The notes beneath the pieces were generated by a model. It was not told the DNA's origin. It made no database searches and worked only from the letters and a program-made list of their open reading frames with translations. From assembly GCF_024732245.1 (NCBI RefSeq), contig NZ_CP093845.1, positions 1,984,001 to 2,048,000 of the forward strand: a stretch of 64,000 nucleotides of DNA, in the 5' to 3' direction. The translations under genes and the position numbers were made by a program. Source of the stretch: Dietzia sp. B32 (GTDB lineage Bacteria > Actinomycetota > Actinomycetes > Mycobacteriales > Mycobacteriaceae). Shown here one piece after another: positions 34,687 through 43,779 of the stretch; positions within the stretch are counted from its first letter, which is position 1, and every line of letters begins with the position of its first letter.

Positions 34687-35472
34687 CTACGTCTGACGCT
34701 GGAGTGCGCGATAAAGCGTGGAGCGACCCACCCCAAGATCACGGGCGATTGCCGACGGCCCCTCCCCCGCCTCGATGCGGACGCGAGCCTTATCGACCTG
34801 TTCAGCCGTCAGGACGCGTTTGCGGCCTTTGTACTTACCCTTGGCCTTGGCGATGGCGATGCCCTCGGCCTGGCGTTCACGGATGATGGCCCGCTCGAAC
34901 TCGGCGAACGCACCGAGCAGCGAGAGCATCAGGTCTGCTCGAGGATCCTGGGCGCCGGCGGCGTAGGTGGCCCGCTCGTGGATGAACTCCACACTGGCGC
35001 CCTTCGCGGTGATCTCGCCAACGATCTGCTTGAGATCAACCAGAGAACGAGCAAGACGGTCCATCGACGCAACAACCAGCTCGTCACCATCTCGCAGGTA
35101 GCCGATGCACTCTTCGAGCTTCACGCGATCGGCACGCGAACGAGCGGACTGTTTCTCGACGTAGACCCGGTCGCACTCCCCCACCGCCTCGAGCTGACGC
35201 GCCTCGTTCTGATCGGCCGCCGACACCCGCACGTACGCCACTCGCTGCCCACGAGGACGCGAGGCCCGGCGAGCTGGCTTCGGATTCGTCTTCGGCTTTC
35301 GCTTCGGGTTCTGCTCGATGATGTTCTCCGAGTCCGTCGACTCCACCCGAAAGTTCCAACCCAACTCGTCCCGACGACGGAACCGAGTTCGCTCCTTCCC
35401 GCGGCTGACGATGAGCACCTCCTCGCCACCATCACCCGAACGGTTCAGCAAAGTGCCGATTCGATCAGCCAT
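34687..35472 (-). CDS. Serine recombinase (resolvase/invertase family)
   Basis: A 261-residue small serine recombinase. The catalytic domain begins late, at QRVAYVRVSAADQN with Ser84, followed by MDRLARS and AEFERAIIRERQAEGI (E-helix). The C-terminal HTH is GPSAIARDLGVGRSTLYRAL. Normal Tn3-type resolvases have about 185 residues; here an N-terminal extension of about 75 basic residues precedes the catalytic core. The family inverts, resolves or integrates DNA at short inverted sites. It lies between decayed DNA on both sides and marks the edge of the acquired region. Confidence 0.9.
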   Translation of the reverse strand: MADRIGTLLNRSGDGGEEVLIVSRGKERTRFRRRDELGWNFRVESTDSENIIEQNPKRKPKTNPKPARRASRPRGQRVAYVRVSAADQNEARQLEAVGECDRVYVEKQSARSRADRVKLEECIGYLRDGDELVVASMDRLARSLVDLKQIVGEITAKGASVEFIHERATYAAGAQDPRADLMLSLLGAFAEFERAIIRERQAEGIAIAKAKGKYKGRKRVLTAEQVDKARVRIEAGEGPSAIARDLGVGRSTLYRALQRQT

Positions 35473-35526
35473 CAGAAGACCCTTTCGCCCGGAATCTGTA
35501 TCAATAGATCTTAGACCCGACGGGAA

Positions 35527-35543
35527 GGCGTTTCATAAATGCC
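35527..35543. repeat. Short inverted repeat next to the recombinase gene
   Basis: GGCGTTT-cat-AAATGCC, 55 bp upstream of the recombinase start. Serine recombinases act at such short imperfect palindromes, so this may be a recombination half-site. No second copy was recognised. Confidence 0.3.
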
Positions 35544-35647
35544 GGACCATACCCTGTGACACAGCAGCGACGATTGGCGGCATATCGTCCCGCACGGGTG
35601 TACTTCACCGGAAATTGTGCGACGCAAGACACCGGCCAGGCCCGCAC

Positions 35648-36235
35648 TCACCAGCTGATGCGCTCCGGACGGGCGTCGGCGAGGATCTCCGCGCGGTCGT
35701 CGGCCAGCAGGAAACCCTCCGCGATGAGCCTGTCGGCGGCCTCCTCGTAGGCCCTCAGGTACTCGTCGCGGCCCGACCACCGCTGGCGTATCTGCTCCTC
35801 GGCCACCTCCTCCGTGCGGCCGAGGAGCATGCAGAACGGCACGGACTGCGGGTACGGGGAGTCGACCAGCTTCTCGACCGGCGGCTCGACGGCCGGGCTC
35901 CGCACGCCACCCCGGCCGATGCCCAGATCGCGGGGGACCACCTCGTCGTCGTCGAGCTCGACCGGCGGCGCGCCAGGCGGCCTGGCCCCGCCGGCCACCC
36001 ACGACACCAGGTGACGCAACGCGGCCCGCACCACGAACACCTGCTGGCCACTGTTGATCGCGCCGCCGCAGTCGACCAGGCCCGCCTGCTCGCCCGACTG
36101 GTGGGCGTCCGCGTGCGCCTGGCCCGCGATCTCCCAGGTGACGATGGCGTCCGAGTCGGGCTGAGTCGAGCAACCCTCCCAGGTCACCCTCGACCTGGAC
36201 CACGAACACGGGGGGTCGACGTCGTCGCGCAGCAG
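35648..36235 (-). pseudogene. Truncated, frameshifted copy of the alpha/beta hydrolase at 37945
   Basis: This is the C-terminal ~190 codons of a second copy of the intact gene at 37945-39297. The two end identically (AEILADARPERISW) and share most residues over the last ~150. The copy lost its N-terminal half, including the GESQS nucleophile. Near 36170-36210 a 1-bp deletion and a roughly 14-bp deletion shift the frame and then restore it, so the segment between them is scrambled (DPPCSWSRSRVTWEG in place of DTPVFVVQAEGDLGG). It cannot encode a working hydrolase. It directly abuts an MFS fragment on the opposite strand. Confidence 0.88.
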
Positions 36236-36265
36236 CATGGTCGGCGCCGAGACGGCCGAGGCGGC

Positions 36266-36520
36266 GCGTTCGCCCGCAACGTGGCCGTCGACCAGCTCGG
36301 CAGCGCGGTGAGCTTCAACCACGTGCTGCGCACGGTCGGTGGTGCGGTCGGCGCGGCCCTGTCGGCCGCCGTCCTCGCCGCGCACCCTTCCGACTCCGCG
36401 TACTCGACCGACGAGGGCATCACCATGGCGTTCGGGGTGGGTGTGATCTGCTGCGCGACGGTGATGCTCGCGTTGGTGCTCCACGCCGCCACGGGTCGAC
36501 GACGACGAGCTCACCGGTAG
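36266..36520 (+). pseudogene. C-terminal fragment of an MFS transporter
   Basis: About 84 codons that encode the last two membrane helices of a major facilitator: NVAVDQLGSAVSFNHVLRTVGGAVGAALSAAVLAA, a short loop, then AFGVGVICCATVMLALVLHAA and an Arg-rich end. The pattern matches drug-type (DHA2) permeases, which have GSA-x-SFN near this point. There is no start region; the sequence is joined directly to the truncated hydrolase copy. It is a deletion or recombination scar, not a gene. Confidence 0.8.
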
Positions 36521-36615
36521 CCCCGGCGTCCCGCATCTGGCGCGCAACAGCCCTCAGGCGACGCCGTACCGGGGAAGGAACCTCTGGTTCGTCACCGTGG
36601 CTCGAACGGCCATGC

Positions 36616-37353
36616 TCACTTCTTCTGCCGTCTGCTGCCGCCGTGCCAGTCCTCCTGCGGGCCGACCGTGTCTGCGTCGACTCCGAACGCGGCGAGCTGC
36701 GGCTTCTCGCGAAGGCTGCGCTTGAGCTCGGCGAAACCCGGGAAGCGGGCGAGCCCCACCACGTGATCCCAGAGCTCGGCCGCCGAATCCTCGTGTGGCA
36801 GCCGGCTGATCACGGGCCCGAAGAAGGCGACGCCGGTCGGCGGCTCGAAGTGGATGATGGGCGTACCCACGTCCTTGCCCGTCAGCGAGAGCGCCTCGTC
36901 GGTCTCCCGGCGGATCTCGGCGTCCCACGACTCGTCGTCGACGGCGTCCGCCAGCTCGATCGGCAAACCAGCGTCGGCGAGGACCAGCCTGGCGAACTCG
37001 GCCGTCCCGCGCCGCTCACGCACCTCGTCTTTACTGTGGTCGTCGCCGGCGTCCGGAGCGGTGTCGAAGATGCGCGCCCCGAAGGCGGCGTACAACGGCG
37101 CCATCGCTTCCCGGCCATGCTCGGCTCGCGCACGAGCCGCCACTCTCAGGAGCCGCAGCCCAGCGGTGTGGCCGGCCTCGTACTCAGGGGGGAAGTGCGC
37201 GTCGTAGTCGACCTGGGCGTTGATCAGGCGCAACGAGATGAATCGCCAGTCGACGGTGAAGTCACGCTGCGCCTGCACCTGGCGCACCCACTTGCTGGTC
37301 ATCCAGGCGAAGGGGCAGACCGGGTCGAAGTAGAAGTTGATGTCGGCGTCCAT
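36616..37353 (-). CDS. DsbA-fold protein of the Rv2466c (mycothiol-dependent) family
   Basis: A 245-residue thioredoxin/DsbA-fold protein. The N-terminus INFYFDPVCPFAWMTSKWV and the later GKDVGTPIIHF...AFFGPVISRLP match Rv2466c, the mycothiol-dependent reductase/nitroreductase of mycobacteria. The active-site motif here is CPFA (Cys13-Pro-Phe-Ala16) where Rv2466c has CPWC, so the resolving Cys is lost. A monothiol mechanism with mycothiol is likely, or an isomerase role as in HCCA isomerases. The start at ATG 37353 has GGGTGGG upstream. Confidence 0.85.
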   Translation of the reverse strand: MDADINFYFDPVCPFAWMTSKWVRQVQAQRDFTVDWRFISLRLINAQVDYDAHFPPEYEAGHTAGLRLLRVAARARAEHGREAMAPLYAAFGARIFDTAPDAGDDHSKDEVRERRGTAEFARLVLADAGLPIELADAVDDESWDAEIRRETDEALSLTGKDVGTPIIHFEPPTGVAFFGPVISRLPHEDSAAELWDHVVGLARFPGFAELKRSLREKPQLAAFGVDADTVGPQEDWHGGSRRQKK

Positions 37354-37463
37354 GCGCCCACCCTAGCCAGGTGCTCTGGCCACTCAGGTCGAGTACGCGG
37401 GTGACGGGTGAGACGCCTTCCCTGCGGCGTGCCCACGGTGAGAATTGAAGCCCTGCAGGCGCT

Positions 37464-37835
37464 TCACATCCAGTTGACGCCGTCGCGTTCGTGTTCGCGG
37501 ACCCGGTACTCGATCATCTCGGTGAGTAGTGGGCGGGGTGGCGTGGTGTCGTATGGCAGTGCGATCGTGCCTTTGCCGGTGCGGTAACGGGTGAGCTCGG
37601 CCTCGAATGCGGCTCGGGTGGTTGGCGTGAAGGCGAAGTTGGCATGGGCCTTGTGTCCGCTGAACATGAACAGAATGACGCCGTCGGCATGGACGTACGC
37701 CGGGTGGCCCCACTTGATCTGCTCGACTGCGTCGGGAGCGGCGTCTCGACAAATGGTGCGGAGTTCGTTGAGAAGGGCACGGCCGAGCGGTGGTGCTGTG
37801 CTGATGTACTCGTCGATGGTCGCTGGTTTCGACAT
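37464..37835 (-). CDS. DUF1801-family protein
   Basis: A 123-residue protein of the DUF1801 (YdhG-like, iron-chaperone-like fold) family: MSKPATIDEYISTAPPLGRALLNELRTICRDAAPDAVEQIKWGHPAYVH, then GVILFMFSGHKAHANFAF. The biochemical role of the family is not established. I chose ATG 37835 after TTGGAGA; the open frame extends to 38045. Codon use is of the core type. Confidence 0.83.
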   Translation of the reverse strand: MSKPATIDEYISTAPPLGRALLNELRTICRDAAPDAVEQIKWGHPAYVHADGVILFMFSGHKAHANFAFTPTTRAAFEAELTRYRTGKGTIALPYDTTPPRPLLTEMIEYRVREHERDGVNWM

Positions 37836-37944
37836 CGTCTCCAACTCGATCCTGTTACCTGGCTCCGCTGATTGTGGGGTCGCTACTCGCCGGGGGGTGG
37901 GTGCCGGGCGTCGACGTCTCGAGACACAGAACCTGCCGAAGCAC

Positions 37945-39297
37945 TCACCAGCTGATGCGCTCCGGGCGGGCGTCGGCGAGGATCTCCGCGCGGTCGTCGG
38001 CCAGCAGGAAGCCCTCCGCGATGAGCCGGTCGGTGGCCTCCTCATAGGCGCGCAGGTACTCGTCCCGGCCCGACCACCGCTGACGCAACTGCTCCTCGGC
38101 CACCTCCTCCGTGCGTCCGAGGAGCATGCAGAAGGGCGCAGATTGCAGGTACGGGGCCCCGACCAACTTCTCGACAGGGGCCTCTACAGCTGGAGTGCGT
38201 ACGCCACCGCGGCCGATGCCCAGATCGCCGGCGATCACCTCGTCGTCGTCGAGTTCGACCGGCGGCGCGCCAGGCGGCCTGGCCCCACCGGCCACCCACG
38301 ACACCAGGTGACGCAGCGCGGCCCGCACGACGAACACCTGCTGGCCACTGTTGATGGCACCACCGCAGTCGACCAGGCCCGCCAGCTCTCCCAACTGGTA
38401 GGCGTCCGCGTGCGCCTGGCCGGCGATCTCCCAGGTCACCACGTTGTCAGAGTCCGGCTGGCGCGAGCGCGCCGAGTCGAGCAGGCCGCCCAGGTCGCCC
38501 TCGGCCTGGACGACGAACACAGGGGTGTCGAGGTCGTCGCGCAGGAGAATCGTGGACGAGCGGACGGCGGTGGCGATGCCGGCCGCGCGGCCACGGTCGT
38601 CGAACGGCAGTGCCCCGCCGCCTCGACTGTGCAGCAGGAACCCGTCGAACACGCCGACCAACGGGTGCACGCCGTCGATGTAGGAGGTCAGGGCGATCGC
38701 CGACTGCGACTCCCCGATAGCGATCACCGTCTCCGGCGCCAACCCTGCCAGTGGGCCGTCGTCGCGGCCGTCGCGGCAGATCCGGCCCACCTGCGTGACG
38801 ATGTCGTAGGAATACGCGTCACCCGGGTGGTGGAGGTCGCCGTAGCGCTCCCGGCGTTGCGCACGCAGGCCCGTGGTCTGCCCGCCCATCCCCACGGCCG
38901 CGTCACCGCCCTCGACGCCGATGAACTGCGCCGACACCCCGACCCACGCGTGGCCGGCCCGGATGATCTCGTCGGCGAGGTAGGTGTACTCCGGTGCCGC
39001 GTCCTGGCCGCCGCTGACGTTGAGCCACTCCACCAGCACCACCCCGCTGAACCGCTCGGCATCGGGCCGGCGGACGAGCACGCGGGTGGCGAACGGCGCC
39101 GAGTCGGCCTGAGCCAGCTGGATTCGCCCGTCGGTGGGCACTTCGCCGACCGCGTAGGACGCCGCCTCGCCGGACGCGGCCCACTCCGACTCCGTGTACC
39201 CCGCTTCCGCGAGGTCCGGGCCCGGGCGGGCGGCCATGGGCGGGGCGATCCGGCCTTCGGTGAGTTCGGTGAACGTCGGGGTCACGACTGGCTGCAT
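37945..39297 (-). CDS. Alpha/beta hydrolase domain-containing protein
   Basis: A 450-residue intact hydrolase. The segment AERFSGVVLVEWLNVSGGQDAAPEYTYLADEIIRAGHAWVGVSAQ and the nucleophile elbow AIGESQSA (Ser197) place it in the alpha/beta hydrolase family found widely in Actinobacteria; no physiological substrate is known to me. The C-terminal ~190 codons are duplicated as a broken copy at 35648-36235, in direct orientation about 2.3 kb away. The start is ATG 39297 with GGGGGAG 10 bp upstream. Confidence 0.87.
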   Translation of the reverse strand: MQPVVTPTFTELTEGRIAPPMAARPGPDLAEAGYTESEWAASGEAASYAVGEVPTDGRIQLAQADSAPFATRVLVRRPDAERFSGVVLVEWLNVSGGQDAAPEYTYLADEIIRAGHAWVGVSAQFIGVEGGDAAVGMGGQTTGLRAQRRERYGDLHHPGDAYSYDIVTQVGRICRDGRDDGPLAGLAPETVIAIGESQSAIALTSYIDGVHPLVGVFDGFLLHSRGGGALPFDDRGRAAGIATAVRSSTILLRDDLDTPVFVVQAEGDLGGLLDSARSRQPDSDNVVTWEIAGQAHADAYQLGELAGLVDCGGAINSGQQVFVVRAALRHLVSWVAGGARPPGAPPVELDDDEVIAGDLGIGRGGVRTPAVEAPVEKLVGAPYLQSAPFCMLLGRTEEVAEEQLRQRWSGRDEYLRAYEEATDRLIAEGFLLADDRAEILADARPERISW

Positions 39298-39384
39298 GGG
39301 TCCGATTCTCCCCCGCCGGCCGCCGTCGCCGGATCCCTTTCGTCCACAGCCGCAGCCGGACCACTGTCGACCTACACGGGCGGG

Positions 39385-40128
39385 TCACTCTCCGGCGGCG
39401 TCGGCCTCAGCGGTGGTGAACGTGGGCACCTCGGTGGCCGTCGTCGAGCTCGGCGTCGTGACGCTGGAGCGCGTGGTGTTCGGGGTGCTCGTCGCCGGGG
39501 TCGTCGAGTCCTCGTCCTGGGTCGCGGTCCGCGAACTCGTCCGGTTCGGTGAGGTCGCGACCGGGGGCGAGGTCGTCACGGTCGACGAGCCGGAGGGCGT
39601 CGACGGCGGGGCGCCCCGCCGGTCGCGCGACCCGCAATCACCCAGGTGCTTCTGCGCCATCCACGCCGGGGCCCCCCGGGCGATCGCGTCGGCCGGACAG
39701 GTCCCCAGGTAGATCGACACGTCGCCGACCCTGCGCCACCTGCCCCCCGAGTATGCCACCCAGTAGGGGTCGCCCGACACCGCGCTGGCCATGATCGCCC
39801 ACCCGGAGCCGCAGTCGATGATCTGCGCGCCGCTGTTCGGGTAGAGCAGGTCGGAGTTGATCACCCCGGCGTCGCACTCCGGCCCCGACACCTCGAGCAC
39901 TCCGGTGACCTCCGGGGCGGAGGCCGGCGGGACGAGCCGCGATATCCGGGGCGACGAGGGTGAGGTCACGGGAGCGGACGTCGTCGCGTCACCGGCCACC
40001 CGGTCCGGGCCCTTGCCGCCGGGCCGGACGAGCGCCGTCACACCGACCGCCACCACGAGCACTGTGACGAGGGCGGCGAGAACCACAACCAGTGTTCTCG
40101 AGGTGACGGGCTGGGGCAGTCCGGTCAT
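39385..40128 (-). CDS. Membrane-anchored or exported protein of unknown function
   Basis: A 247-residue protein. One hydrophobic helix at about 12-34 (TLVVVLAALVTVLVVAVGVTAL) is a signal anchor. The middle domain (about 70-170) has four Cys (ECDAGVINSD, IIDCGSGWAIM, LGTCPADAI, GDCGSRD) that could form two disulfides outside the membrane. The C-terminal ~75 residues are Thr/Ser/Pro-rich and probably disordered. I do not recognise a family. GGGAG precedes ATG 40128. Confidence 0.72.
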   Translation of the reverse strand: MTGLPQPVTSRTLVVVLAALVTVLVVAVGVTALVRPGGKGPDRVAGDATTSAPVTSPSSPRISRLVPPASAPEVTGVLEVSGPECDAGVINSDLLYPNSGAQIIDCGSGWAIMASAVSGDPYWVAYSGGRWRRVGDVSIYLGTCPADAIARGAPAWMAQKHLGDCGSRDRRGAPPSTPSGSSTVTTSPPVATSPNRTSSRTATQDEDSTTPATSTPNTTRSSVTTPSSTTATEVPTFTTAEADAAGE

Positions 40129-40199
40129 CGCGCGTCTCCCGCCCGCTCGGAGGCCACACCGATTGTGAGGTCCCCCTTACTATATTCAGGGTCGCCATG

Positions 40200-40214
40200 A
40201 GGGTCAACGACCCT
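40200..40214. repeat. Short hairpin in the 40.1-40.4 kb gap
   Basis: AGGGTC-aac-GACCCT, with a third AGGGTC copy 14 bp to the left at about 40187 and a TATATT just before it. The gap separates two leftward exported-protein genes. It could be the terminator of one or an operator of the other. Confidence 0.3.
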
Positions 40215-40379
40215 GACCCGCCCATGACGAACTCTCCAGATCCCCTGCCGGCCGCACCCGGGTAGTGGGCGGGCAGCATGTCTCAGCCACGCGATCACCG
40301 AGTAGGGAATGAGGCTAGCGGAGGGCGGCGGGAGCGGGCCGACGCGAGCTCCCACTCATGCCGCCTGCCATCGGAGTTA

Positions 40380-40877
40380 TCAGAGGCGGAAGCCCGGTGG
40401 CAGTGGGACCGGGGTCGCATCGCCGGCACCGGCGAGTGGATTCCACACGTAGACAGTCGAGTTGTAGGTGGCGGCCGCATTCGGCTGCCCGGGCGCCGGC
40501 TCCTGCTGAATGCGAAGCTCGACGTGGAAGTTGCTGTGCTGGCCCAGGAGGACTCGCGGAGTCTCACCCGGCTGGGTGGCGACGCGCTCACCGCGATGGA
40601 ACAGCACGACTCTGGTAGGCGAGGACCCGGTCCCCCCAGCCGTCTCGAGGAAGAGAAAACCGAGCTCGCCGCACAGGTTGGCGTGCGCGCCGACGATCCA
40701 GCCGACGCCTGGGAACGGACCCGGCGTCTCGGATGCGATCCGTTGGACGTCGACCGAGCAGTTCGCCGGAGGCGGCATGAGTGAATCGGTATTGACCGCC
40801 GCCGCTGTGGGCGCTGCGGCGACGGCGACGCCAGCGGCGGCCACGGCCGCGGCGACAGTTCTCGTGAATCCGGTCAT
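40380..40877 (-). CDS. Secreted LppP/LprE-like protein
   Basis: A 165-residue exported protein. The N-terminal signal peptide (TRTVAAAVAAAGVAVAAAPTAAA) is cleaved near AAAVN, with no lipobox Cys. The mature part (WIVGAHANLCGELGFLFLETAGGTGSSPTRVVLFHRGERVATQP...) resembles the LppP/LprE family of mycolic-acid bacteria, which is of unknown role; one Cys pair (NCSV, LCGE) can form a disulfide. TAGGAGG precedes ATG 40877. Family assignment is by pattern and is moderate. Confidence 0.7.
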   Translation of the reverse strand: MTGFTRTVAAAVAAAGVAVAAAPTAAAVNTDSLMPPPANCSVDVQRIASETPGPFPGVGWIVGAHANLCGELGFLFLETAGGTGSSPTRVVLFHRGERVATQPGETPRVLLGQHSNFHVELRIQQEPAPGQPNAAATYNSTVYVWNPLAGAGDATPVPLPPGFRL

Positions 40878-41196
40878 GGGAGCCTCCTACCGCGCTGACG
40901 CCAAGGAAAGGTGACGTCGATCACATGCTAGAAGGGGTCAGCAACCGGGTCAACGGTCTTTCCGGTCTCCCCCGCAGCCACCCAACCGCTGAGCAATCCG
41001 GCCGCCACGACTGCCGCAGAAGAGAAAGGCTCGCGATTCATACACCGCTCATCGGCAGGTTCCGCACCCTGTGCCCGGCGCCCACATGGGCGGGGACGGG
41101 CGTTCCTCGTCGTCGTCGCCGTCCGGCTCGGTACGGTGAGCCCACGGCGCGCGCCGACCCCGGTGGCGACGCCCTACCCGCCCGACAGGAGGTCCC
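40878..41196. other. Divergent intergenic region
   Basis: About 320 bp between the leftward secreted-protein gene and the rightward thioesterase. It should hold both promoters. I see no clear gene, repeat or operator; only the AGGAGG site of the thioesterase at about 41187 is distinct. Confidence 0.4.
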
Positions 41197-42021
41197 GTGA
41201 CCAGCCAGGACATCGCCACCCACGTTCTCGACGAGGCGGTCGCGCTGGAGCCGATCGGCGAGAACCTCTTCCGCGGCCGCACGCACGAGGCGTATGCCAA
41301 CATGATCGGTCCGTTCGGCGGCACCACGGCGGCCACCATGCTCAACGCCGTCCTGCAGCACCCCGGCCGCCACGGCGACCCGCTCGCGCTGACCCTCAAC
41401 TACGCCGGGCCGGTCGCGGACGGCGAGTTCGTCATCGAGGCCCGCCCCGCCCGCACCAACCGCTCCAACCAGCACTGGTGGATCGAGATGCGCCAGGGCG
41501 ACGAGGTGGTCACCACCGCCACCGCCCTCACCGGACTGCGGCGCGAGACGTGGTCGGAGACCGAGGCCGCACCGCCCGTCGTCCCCGCGCCCGAGGACCT
41601 CAGCCCCACGGGCGCCGATCGCGGCGTGCGGTGGGTGGACAACTACGACATGCGGTTCGTCACCGGTGGGTGGGACGACGTGGCCTCGGGCGAGGAGAAC
41701 CCGGAGTCGACGACGACGATGTGGATCCGCGACGTGCCGACCCGCGATCTCGACCATGTCGCGCTGACGTCGATGTGTGATTCGTTCTTCCCCCGCGCCT
41801 TTCTCCGGCTCGGTCGGCCGGTCCCGGCAGGCACCGTGACGCTGACGATCCACTTCCTGGCCACCGCCGACGAGATCGCCGCGCAGGGCACGGACTTCCT
41901 GCTCGGCAGCGTGCACTCGCACCGGTTCCACGGCAACTACCACGACGAGGCCGCGCGCTTGTGGAGCCGCGACGGCAGGCTGCTGGCCACCGGAACGCAG
42001 CTTATGTATTTCAAGGGCTGA
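41197..42021 (+). CDS. TesB-like acyl-CoA thioesterase
   Basis: A 274-residue double-hotdog thioesterase of the TesB/4HBT-3 type: NLFRGRTHEAYANMIGPFGGTTAATMLNAVLQHP in the first hotdog and LTSMCDSFFPRAFLRLG...VTLTIHFLATADE...LLATGTQLMYFKG in the second. It hydrolyses acyl-CoA to free acid and CoA. The catalytic Asp of TesB may be the Asp in MCDSFFPR. The start is GTG 41197 after AGGAGG. The AidB-like gene follows 25 bp later, probably co-transcribed. Confidence 0.87.
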   Translation: MTSQDIATHVLDEAVALEPIGENLFRGRTHEAYANMIGPFGGTTAATMLNAVLQHPGRHGDPLALTLNYAGPVADGEFVIEARPARTNRSNQHWWIEMRQGDEVVTTATALTGLRRETWSETEAAPPVVPAPEDLSPTGADRGVRWVDNYDMRFVTGGWDDVASGEENPESTTTMWIRDVPTRDLDHVALTSMCDSFFPRAFLRLGRPVPAGTVTLTIHFLATADEIAAQGTDFLLGSVHSHRFHGNYHDEAARLWSRDGRLLATGTQLMYFKG

Positions 42022-42046
42022 GGTATTTCAAGAGCTAGGAGGGCCC

Positions 42047-43684
42047 ATGTCGGCGACCCGCAACCACACCACGCACGAGGTCCTCAACCAGGCGCCACCC
42101 CGGGTGGACGTGGACGAGTACGCCCTCAATCCGGCGCTGCAGGAGGCCGTGGCGGTCTTCTCGCCGCACGCGCGGGTCGAGGCGTTCCATGAGATCGGTC
42201 GGCACGTGGGCACCGAGCAGTACCAGCACGACGCCGAGCTCGCCAACACGTATCCGCCGGTCCACCGCGCCCACGACCGGTGGGGCAACCGGGTCGACGA
42301 GATCGAGTTCCACCCCGCCTATCACCGGATCATGGAGTACTCGGTGTCCCGCGGTCTGCACACCTCGGCGTGGGCCGACCCGGGGCCGGGGGCGAACGTC
42401 GAGCGGGCGGTGGGGTTCATGCTGGTCTCGCAGGTCGAGGCCGGTCACGGCTGCCCGCTGTCCATGACGCACGCGGTGGTCCCGTCGCTGCGGCTGAGCC
42501 CCGACCTGGCCGCCGAGTGGGAGCCGGCGCTGCTGTCGACGGTGTACGACCCCGAACTGCGCGACCCCGCCACCAAGTCGGGAGTGCTGTTCGGGATGGC
42601 CATGACAGAGAAGCAGGGCGGCTCGGACGTCCGCGCCAACACCACCACCGCCGAGCCTGTCGGTGACGGTGACTGCTACGTCCTGCGTGGACACAAGTGG
42701 TTCTGCTCGGCGCCACAGTCGGACGCGTTCCTCGTGCTGGCGCAGGCACCGGCCGGTCTGAGCTGCTTCCTCGTCCCGCGCGTCCTGCCCGGCGGCGAGC
42801 GCAACCCGTTCCTCGTGCAGCGCCTCAAGGACAAGCTGGGCAACAAGTCCAACGCGTCCTCGGAGGTGGAGTTCGACGGCACCCTCGGCTGGATGGTCGG
42901 CGAGCCCGGCCGCGGCGTGCGCACGATCATCGAGATGGTCGGCCGCACCCGCCTGGACTGCGTGCTCGGCGCGGCGGCGGGCATGCGCCAGGGCGTCGCG
43001 GAGGCGGCCTGGCACGCCCGGCACCGGACCGCGTTCGGCGCGACCCTGGTGGACCAGCCCGCGATGGCCGCGGTCCTGGCGGACCTGCAGCTCGAGGCGG
43101 AGGCCACGACGTGGACCGCTCTGCGCCTGGCGTCGGCGTACGACGACGAGGAGTTCGCCCCCTACCGCCGGCTGGCCACCGCGGTCGCCAAGTACTGGAT
43201 CTGTAAGCGTGGGCCGAACCACGCCTACGAGTCGCTGGAATGCCTGGGCGGCAACGGGTACACCGAGGCGTTCCCGCTCGCGCGCCGCTACCGGGAGCAG
43301 CCGGTCCTGGCCGTGTGGGAGGGCTCGGGCAACGTCATCGCGCTGGACGTACTGCGCGCGATGGCCCGCGAGCCGGAGTCCGTGGCCGCGTTCGACGCCG
43401 AACTGGCCGCGCAGCTTGGCGGCCACGAGCTGTACGACCGGCACGTCGAGCGGGTGCGCGCGCTCATCGGCCGCGCCGCCGCCGACCCGGGCGCGGCGCC
43501 GGCGATCGCCCGTCGGCTGGTCGAGGCGATGGCGCTGGCCCAGCAGGGCGCGGTGCTGCTCGCCCACGCGCCGGCGGCGGTCGCGGAGGCGTTCTGCCTG
43601 GCCCGGCTCGGCGACGACCGCTCGGCCGAGTACGGCGCCCTGCCCGACGGCGTGGACGTCGACGCGCTGGTCGCACGGGCCTGA
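42047..43684 (+). CDS. AidB-type acyl-CoA dehydrogenase family protein
   Basis: A 545-residue protein of the AidB branch of acyl-CoA dehydrogenases. Typical features are FMLVSQVEAGHGCPLSMTHAVVPSLR, FGMAMTEKQGGSDVRANTT, LGNKSNASSEVEFDGTLGWMVGEPGRG, and LAVWEGSGNVIALDVLRAM, with a C-terminal extension of about 100 residues. AidB in E. coli belongs to the alkylation response and binds DNA, but many actinobacterial members probably act on acyl-CoA. Tight linkage with a thioesterase suggests the metabolic role. AGGAG precedes ATG 42047. Confidence 0.9.
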   Translation: MSATRNHTTHEVLNQAPPRVDVDEYALNPALQEAVAVFSPHARVEAFHEIGRHVGTEQYQHDAELANTYPPVHRAHDRWGNRVDEIEFHPAYHRIMEYSVSRGLHTSAWADPGPGANVERAVGFMLVSQVEAGHGCPLSMTHAVVPSLRLSPDLAAEWEPALLSTVYDPELRDPATKSGVLFGMAMTEKQGGSDVRANTTTAEPVGDGDCYVLRGHKWFCSAPQSDAFLVLAQAPAGLSCFLVPRVLPGGERNPFLVQRLKDKLGNKSNASSEVEFDGTLGWMVGEPGRGVRTIIEMVGRTRLDCVLGAAAGMRQGVAEAAWHARHRTAFGATLVDQPAMAAVLADLQLEAEATTWTALRLASAYDDEEFAPYRRLATAVAKYWICKRGPNHAYESLECLGGNGYTEAFPLARRYREQPVLAVWEGSGNVIALDVLRAMAREPESVAAFDAELAAQLGGHELYDRHVERVRALIGRAAADPGAAPAIARRLVEAMALAQQGAVLLAHAPAAVAEAFCLARLGDDRSAEYGALPDGVDVDALVARA

Positions 43685-43779
43685 GGCCCGGGAGTCGCGC
43701 GCAGGGTGACGGGCGGGGCGGCGGGCGGGGTGGCAGGCGGGGCGATGAGGGAAACGACACCGCCGGTTTCGGTAATCGC

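Noticed and set aside
40178-40214. TATATT and AGGGTC hairpin considered as a small RNA gene
   Set aside because: Too short and without a second structural element; promoter or terminator use is simpler.
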